This document shows positions 57,531 to 64,000 of a stretch of 64,000 bases of DNA, in pieces. The DNA comes from Thecamonas trahens ATCC 50062 (Eukaryota; Apusozoa; Apusomonadida; Apusomonadidae). The stretch is from contig NW_013657655.1 in NCBI RefSeq assembly GCF_000142905.1, forward strand, positions 234,981 to 298,980. Reading direction: 5' to 3'. Numbering within the stretch: the first letter of the stretch is position 1; each line of letters begins with the position of its first letter. A program made the translations under genes and the position numbers. The notes below the pieces were generated by a model. It was not told the origin of the DNA, did no database searches, and was given only the letters and a program-made list of their open reading frames with translations.

Positions 57531-60500
57531 TCACTTGCGCCGCATGATTAGAACTGCAAGCAAGGCGCCCGTTGCAACAAGCCCGACGCCCGCCACTGCA
57601 GGCAGCGCGTAGCTCGTCCACAATGCGTCGCTCTCGCCGGCCGCAGTCGTTGATGGCACAGCGTCTGCCGTCCCGCTTGAACCCGTGCCCAGAGCCACCT
57701 TGGCTGGCGCACTGGCAGCGGCATCGTCCCCAGCCGGCTCGACCGTGACTGAGACCGATGCGTTGGCGTCGGGCAAGATCTCACTCGGCTGGGCCACGCT
57801 CTCGCTCGCGCTGCCGTCGCCATCACCGTCAAGGAATCCAGCAAACCGCTCGCGGAAGCGCGAACGATTCTTCTTGAGCGAGCCGCCGAGCAGGCCCGAG
57901 GCCCGGTCGAAGGGGTAGTCGACGACAACGACCGAAGCTGGCACGTGCTCGTCGCCGAGACCCGCCGCGAGCGCAGCGTCACGGAACCCGCGCCGGAGGA
58001 CGCCGGCGGTTGCCGGGTCGGCCGCCGCCGCCGCCTCGCTGGGCGTCACAAAGGCCACCAGCTTGCCCGAGTCGGAGAACTCGATAAAGACGTCGTCCAC
58101 GCCATCGACGTTGGTGTACAGCGTCTCGAGCCCGTTGAGCGCCACCAGAGCTGGGCCCGACTTGCGGAGCGCAGAGACTCGCTCGACAATGGTGTAGGTG
58201 CCGCGGATGCTGTCGTACTGTGCCACGTCGCCAGTGGCGTACCAGCCCGAGCCAAACTCGCCGACGCCGTAGTAGCCCAAGTTGAGGTTCGGCGTCCGCA
58301 CCAGGAGCTCGCCCACCGAGCCGACAGGCGCGTCTGGGAAGAGCTCCGGCAACGGATCCAGCTTGACCTCCACGCCCTTGGACGTGAGCACGTACCCGTT
58401 CGACGTGATTCCGCCGGTCTCGGTCGTCCCGTACGAGTCGACAAACGAGATGGCCGGGAAGACCGACTTGACCCACTCGACCAGGTGCGGCGCCGTCGGC
58501 GCGCCGCCCGTGGCCAAAAACGCAATCCGCGGGCCAAAGAGTGACTGGATGTGGAGGTCGGCAGCGTCGCGTGAACCGGCTGCGCTGCCGATTGCCACCC
58601 ACACCGCATGCAGGCCGGCCCAGATCCGCGGCGGACACGCCATTGCCGACGGCTTGAGCGCGGCGACAAGCTCGAACAGCGCCTCGACGTTGTTCGTCGT
58701 CCGCCCGCTTGGCACAAGCATCTTGTCCTTCTTGGCTGTCTCGTGCTCGCGCCAGTTCGAAGCACCATAGTGCGCAAAGCCGACTCGCCCGCCCTTGGCC
58801 ACAAACTCCCACATCTTCATCCGGTCCGACGAGTGCGAGAGTGGGATGTAAGAGACAGTGATGAGCGGCCACGACGACGACGGCTCGGAGAGGTCGTTGA
58901 CAAACGACTGTGGAGTGACCATGACACCCTTGGGCGCTCCTGACGAGCCTGAGGTGTAGAGCAGCGTAAAAATGTGCTCGTGACCGGACGCCACGCCACG
59001 GCAGAGCCGCGGCTCCGGCAGAACATCCTTGAAGCCATCGACGCCACGTCCCTCGCCGCGCGCCAGAGCCTCCACCGTGGGCGTCAGCAGCGTCGCCAGC
59101 CGCTGGACTGCCACCTTGGGCCCAAACGCCGGGAGCTCCTCGTCGCCGTCGGCGTCCAGCACGATGACGTGCTGCACACTACCCAGCGCACTTGCTTCCA
59201 ACGCCTCGAGCGACCAGCCTGCGAGCTCAGTCACTGCCGACGAAGCCACCACCTGCTTGGCACACCCAACCACGACCGGGCTTGCGTTGGCGAGCACTGC
59301 ACTCGCCTCGCTGCACGTGTACGTCGTGTGGATGCCGAACGAGCCGGCACCCGACAGTGCGCACGCCATGTCCAGCAGCGCAACCTCAAACGCGTTCGGC
59401 CCAGAGATGCCCACAAACTGACCGAGCACCCCCATTCCGCCCAGCACCTCGGCGAGCCCGGCCGCGAGTTCGTACATCACCTTGTACGTCAGCCACAGGT
59501 AGCTGTCGTGCTCGACAAGAAGTCCCGCGTCGCGCAGTTGGCGGGTGAGCGGTGCAAGCGCCGGCGCCGACTGTAGCTTGCTCGGATCCGGCACGCCGAG
59601 TGCCAGCCGGGTGCTGAACACCTCGGCCGCTGCCGTTAGCACGTCGGCCGGCGTCACGCCGTCAAGCGAGGCCGGGAACACCTTGTGCCGCAGGTGAGCT
59701 GGGTGCGCCGCATCAAAGGCAAAGGCGGCACCAGAGTCGGGATACACGTGCGCGAGAAACTCGCTGCGAACGCTGGCCTCGACGCCCGGGGCATCAAGTC
59801 CGTCGGCGAGCGCAGGCAGGAGCTTCCAGCAGTACGCGCAGTAGTTGGCCTCCGAGTCGAGCGAAACCGCTCGGAACGTGCCCCAGTCGTTGATCGTCTC
59901 CTCCACCAGCAGGCCGCACCCCGTGCACCACACCGAGGCCGAGCCAAAGACCATGGCCGGTGCACGGCTCGGGCGCGGCGCCGAGCCGGGTGAGCCGCCG
60001 CCGTCGGCGCCCGCACCGTCGTCCGGCGGAAAAATCCAGCCGGGGAACGAGGTGAGCCAGAACGGGACCTCAAAGCCGTAGCACTTGCCGGCTTCAACCA
60101 ACGCAGCGCACGCCGCGCGGAACTCGCGCCACCGCTCTTCTTTCTCTGGCACCGACAGCTGCTTCGCCACCTTGACTTTGAACGTCGCCACACAGATGGC
60201 AAGCTTGCGCGCGACCAGTGCACCGTTGACTCGCGCAAGGCCAGCCGACGCCGACGCCGCTGGGCTCGCGTCGTCAAACGCGACGCTCGCCTGGATCGCC
60301 AGTTTGCGGAGCGTCGGCACCAAGCTCTCGGACGCGTACGGCGCAAACGAGGCTAGCGCTCGCGCCACATCTGCCCGCGTCGCCCGCTCCGTCGACTTGA
60401 GCGCTGCCGACGCGGCCTCGAGCTTGGCCACCGCGGCAGCGTTCCACTTGGGCGTGCGGTCGGCAATAACGCTTGCGGCGTTGCGGAGGACGGCAAGCGC

Positions 60501-63500
60501 GGCGTTCATGGCATCAAGCCCGTGCGGGTCCTCGCACTGCGACTGTGAGTCGACAAACTAAAGTCGTACATCCACGCCTGATGCCGGTCAGACGCGTGCG
60601 ACGGCGGGAGGATCGCACCGATGACCGGTGGCTCGCCCGACGACTGCGATGCCAGCGCATCGGCCATGGCCAATACCAGCGTGCCACCGCTGCTGCCGCT
60701 CCCGCCAGTCGCACCCGGAGGGAGGACACAGACGTCGCCGGTGCAGACTGGCGCAGCAGCCGGCGCAGGGCTTGCTACCACCGCGCCGCCGCCACTCGCC
60801 CGCCACTGCGCCCGCTCCTGACGTGCCTGCAGCCGCGTGTCCTCGGAGAGCGTCTCGAGCGTGGCGTAGATGCGGTCAAGCGCCTCCTTGTGGCGCGCAC
60901 CGACCGCGCCGCGACGAACCTTGCCCAGCGCCGAGAGCATGCCGTTGGCGACACTCCACGGCTCGGTATCGAGAACAACATCGGCGGGAATGTGCTCCAA
61001 CGGGAGGTTGGCGGCGCTGCCGGCTGCCTCCAGCTCGGCGAGAATGGTCTTGCGAGCGAGGTCCGGGGCAAGCGCCGCCACCGCGGCAGTGGGGACGACG
61101 ACGGCCACAAGGCGGTCGGCGTTGCGGTCGGCGCAGAGCGCCAGACGCGCAACGCCAGGCGTCGCAGCATACGTCGACGCCTCCAGCGAGGCAGCCGGGA
61201 CCCAGACAGATCGGCCCGAGACGTAGAGCTCGACAACGTTGGAACGGCGGTCGATGATGCGGAGCCGCGGCTGCGGCTCGCCGGGTGTGTACGCCAGCTC
61301 GCCAATGTCGCCGGTCCAGAACCAGCCGTCACCAAAGCGGCCGCGGTGGCGTCGGCGTTCTTAAAGTATCCGCTGGTCATGACCGATGGGTCCTTGGCAC
61401 GGACCAGGATCTCGCCACGCGGGAACGGCAGGTCGCTGGCGAGGTAGCCCATCTCCGGCACGTCAACGAGGCGGACGTCGACGTCTGGCGAGAGAGCACC
61501 GTTGACAGAGATTCCCGGAAACTCAGTGGTTCCGTACGCATCGTGGACCCGCTCCTCATTGCCCGGAACCAGCACGTGGGCCATAAGGGCCTTGACCTTG
61601 TCCGAGGTGTGGGCGCCGCCCGTGACGACAAAAATGAGCTCACCGCCAAGCGCAGCCCGGAGCGCGGCGTGGGCCCGGATCTCGTGGGCCTTGCCCCACC
61701 GAGTCTTGGCTACTGCCGCATCGACAAGTTCATGGACGGCGGCCGACGAAGCGACGTCTTCAAGCGCGGCGGACGGCGCGGCGGCGGCAAGCGCAGCGGC
61801 AAAGTGCGGGTCAGGCACGACTCGTGCCGCAAGGTCGGCCCGGTACGAGTCGTACACCCGGTTCCAAAAGTGCGAGAGGCCGAGCATGAAGCGTGGGCGG
61901 ACGGCGCGCATGTCCTCCAGCAAGTCGTCAAAGTCTGGGCGCGCAAAGGCGATGCTCCCCCAGCCATGCATACCTGCCAGCACACACCGCGGTCGGCGCC
62001 GTGTGCCAGCGGCATGTACGAGACCGCCACCTTGTCGGTGCACTGGCCGATGCCGCCGTGCAGCGCATCGTTCTTCCACCGGGCTGCAGATACCGGGATT
62101 CCCTTGGGCGCGCCGGACGTGCCCGACGAGTACATGATGGTGGTCAGCTCGTCTGGTGCCTGGGTGGTGGAGCCTGACGCAGCCTCGATCGGCACAGACG
62201 TCGAGAGGCCGGTGTGCGAGCAGCAGACGTGGCCGGGCGCCGAGTGGAGGCCGCGGCCAGCAAGGAGGTCGTAGTCAAAGATCTGCAGTGAAGCCGGGAC
62301 GGTGACTCCGCCAAACAGCGGTTCGCCGGTCGCGGCGGCCTCGGCGTTGGCGGTGGCGTAGCCCATGACAATCAGGTACTTGAACTTGGGAAGCGCCGCG
62401 CGTGGCTCGGAGCCCGAGTCGAGGATGCGGCGCCGCTGACGAGCTGCCGCCGCAGGATCGGCTCCGCCCAGGCCGGGCGTTCCACCGACGCCGCCGCCCA
62501 TCATCGAGTTGATGCCCGACGCCGCCATCATCTGGTTGAGGCCAAACAGCGAGCCAGCGGCAGCCGACGACGACGCCGCGCCCGACGACGCCGCCGAGCG
62601 GGCAGCTGCGGCAGCAATAAACTTGCCAGCCTGGTCGTACGAGCACACAACAGCCTCCATTTCGGTCTCGGCCATAATGGCCTGGATCTCGTCTTGCGGC
62701 CACGAGGTGTGGAGGCCGACCGAGACGAAAGCGTCAAAGACACAGGCAAAGTCTACAACGAGCCACTGCGGGCGGTTTTCTGCGCAGAGACCGACCTTTG
62801 CCCCCCGCGGGAGGCCAAGAAACGAGCTCATTGCACAGGCCAGCTGTGTTGCCTCTGCGCCCACCTCCTTGTACGTGGTGTACACGTACTCGCGGGTGCC
62901 CGACTGGGGTGCGAGTGAGTGAGTGTGGAAGGAAAGAAACCATTGCGACACGGGGGAAGAGGAAGGGGAAGGGAAGGGGGAAGGGGAGGGGCAAGGGGGG
63001 AGGGGGGAGGGGGGGGGAGGAAGAGAGAGGGAGGGGAGGGGAGGGAGGAGGAGATGCCACGTACTCCTTGACCGAGTAGAACGGGTCCTGTCCGGACATG
63101 GCAGCTGTGGTGTTGCAGCCGACAGAGGGGGGGCAACTGGGGGAGGGTGAGAGGGTGTAGAAGGTGGGGGGTGTAGGAGGTGGGGGGTGTAAGAGGTGCG
63201 GGAGGGGAGGGAGGGAGGGGGGGGGTGGAGTGTTTGCCTTGTCGCCTGACGACAGAGCCTGCCGTGTGGGGTGGGGTGCCTCGATAGTCTCTGGCCTGTG
63301 CAGGTCGTCGCCGTCGGCGTCAGCTCGATCGATCGGTTCGTTCGCACCGCACCTTGTATACCCGATCTAGGTTGGGGGGAAGGGCGAGGGGGAGGGGGGG
63401 GGAGAGGGCGGCTGTGGACGTGGTGGTCGCACAGGCGGCAGGTGCTGGTGGTGGAAGGCAAGAGGGGCGGGTGTTGGGGAGGGCGAGGGAGGGGGCTGCT

Positions 63501-63611
63501 TACCTCGTTGGTGCGTCCGGTTCCAAGAAAGGGTGCATCGTCATAGAGGGTAAACGCCCGCTGGAGTGCGTGGGCCACAGATGGGGCCTTTGCCACAAAC
63601 GCGTCGGTCAT
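57531..63611 (-). CDS. Double long-chain acyl-CoA-synthetase-like protein with C-terminal membrane anchor; three frame breaks
   Basis: Exon 1 is 63611-63504 (MTDAFVAKAPSV...). A small exon starting DPFYSVKE (63087 to about 63061) and a long exon from 62903 follow. Domain 1 has YTTYKEVG, AENRPQWL, the AMP-binding P-loop MYSSGTSGAPKG, DAYGTTEFPG, WFWTGDIGEL and PWSVANGMLSALGKVRR. After a Cys/Gly linker, domain 2 has YTSGSSGAPKG, DSYGTTETGG, WYATGDVAQYD and GLLGGSLKKNRSRF, then a hydrophobic helix (LPAVAGVGLVATGALLAVLIMRRK). Domain 2 is preceded by CxxC pairs (WCTGCG; CAYCW). The frame breaks at G5 (61957-61961), at TTT on the sense strand (61334-61336) and at TTT (60555-60557). Adding one base each gives about 1836 residues. 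The ATGA overlap at 60506-60509 is explained by the third break. Both domains would activate fatty or other carboxylic acids. Confidence 0.75.
63088..63503 (-). other. First intron of the double acyl-CoA-synthetase gene
   Basis: The 416 bp between GTAAGC (63503) and the CAG acceptor at 63090-63088 are very C-rich on the sense strand. The next intron, ending at 62904, is also C-rich. Its donor could be the strong GTACGT at 63064, which leaves the frame one base short, or the weaker GTGGCA at 63060, which keeps frame. This junction is uncertain. Confidence 0.6.
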
Positions 63612-64000
63612 GGTAGGGGCCACAGCGGGTGGGCACGGGAGAAAGAGAGGTTGGCGAAGGTTTGGGTGTTTGGGTGGAGCGGATTAATGGTATGGGGGCT
63701 GAAGCGGTGGATCGATGCCAACGACAGCTCTGAAACAGATGCTGATGGTGGAGGTGGAGCTGGTAGCTGCCTCATCGTACTCTTCCATACCTTCACTACA
63801 CCCCCCATTGTTTCTCCACTACACCCTCTACTGTTTCCCTCCTCGTCTGTGCCATTATCTTGCCCCGATGAGCTGCCATGCCCAAGTCAACCACCGCAGG
63901 TGTCTGGGAGTCACGCGGCAATGAAGGATCGGAGAGAGAGACGGCAGTGACCGCGGTGGCAGGGAGGCAGACGATGACGGCGCCACGTGACCTTGCCCAC
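63612..64000. promoter_or_regulatory. Upstream region of the double acyl-CoA-synthetase gene, to window end
   Basis: No convincing coding region. Pyrimidine-rich stretches occur at 63770-63850. The window ends inside intergenic or unknown sequence. Confidence 0.4.

Noticed and set aside
60506-60509. ATGA stop-start overlap as a bicistronic (operon-like) junction
   Set aside because: Protein-like sequence continues upstream of the ATG in the second frame, so one fused gene with a one-base break explains it better.

Overview
This window is nuclear DNA from a free-living, flagellated protist. It is GC-rich and densely packed, and its few introns mostly begin GTACGT, GTATGT or GTAAGC and end in CAG or TAG. 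The genes are eukaryotic throughout: a MARK/PAR-1 kinase, TRAPPC2, EMC3, prohibitin, hamartin (TSC1), eRF1, an IFT-dynein light intermediate chain and an axonemal DNAI7/IC97. An apusomonad such as Thecamonas would fit the gene set and base composition. That is an inference; nothing in the sequence names the species. There are four runs of N, at 1294-1522, 25046-25455, 41761-41860 and 53351-53527, mostly next to poly-G or poly-C tracts. I saw no rRNA, tRNA, transposon or CRISPR array.

Layout. 0-15 kb: end of an unknown gene, a SLC35D-type nucleotide-sugar transporter, the MARK-like kinase, a mitochondrial E3-binding/E2-like protein, two tandem glutathione S-transferases, a RasGEF, a membrane-anchored AGC kinase, a FadE-type acyl-CoA dehydrogenase and a small zinc-finger protein. 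15-30 kb: a two-helix membrane protein carrying two LC8-like domains, a dual-specificity phosphatase, a mitochondrial peroxiredoxin, TRAPPC2, a monoglyceride-lipase-like hydrolase, adrenodoxin reductase, eRF1, an SMIM7 homologue, an LpxA-like acyltransferase, DYNC2LI1 and an unknown protein, then a hexamer-repeat divergent promoter. 30-47 kb: a GT25 glycosyltransferase with TPRs, TSC1, a lysine-rich protein, a UBLCP1-like phosphatase, an EF-hand Na/Ca exchanger, a thioredoxin-domain protein, an acylated ankyrin protein, prohibitin-2 and a coiled-coil RasGEF. 47-64 kb: DNAI7, a three-RRM protein, EMC3, a CRT-like transporter, a U-box ligase, complex III subunit QCR7 and a very large double acyl-CoA-synthetase gene.

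Themes. Several genes serve mitochondria (PSBD/E2-like protein, acyl-CoA dehydrogenase, peroxiredoxin, adrenodoxin reductase, LpxA-like, prohibitin, QCR7). Others serve cilia (DYNC2LI1, DNAI7), the ER and Golgi (TRAPPC2, EMC3, SLC35D, GT25), and growth signalling (TSC1, MARK, AGC kinase, two RasGEFs). Neighbours are not functionally coupled like an operon. Convergent pairs are often separated by only 6-70 bp.

The main caution for a reader: at least eight otherwise convincing genes or junctions break frame, and every break is in the same sense (one base too few, or an 8-bp duplication that has the same effect). Most fall on short homopolymers, so sequencing undercalls are the likeliest cause. 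I give each gene as one span and state where the break lies.
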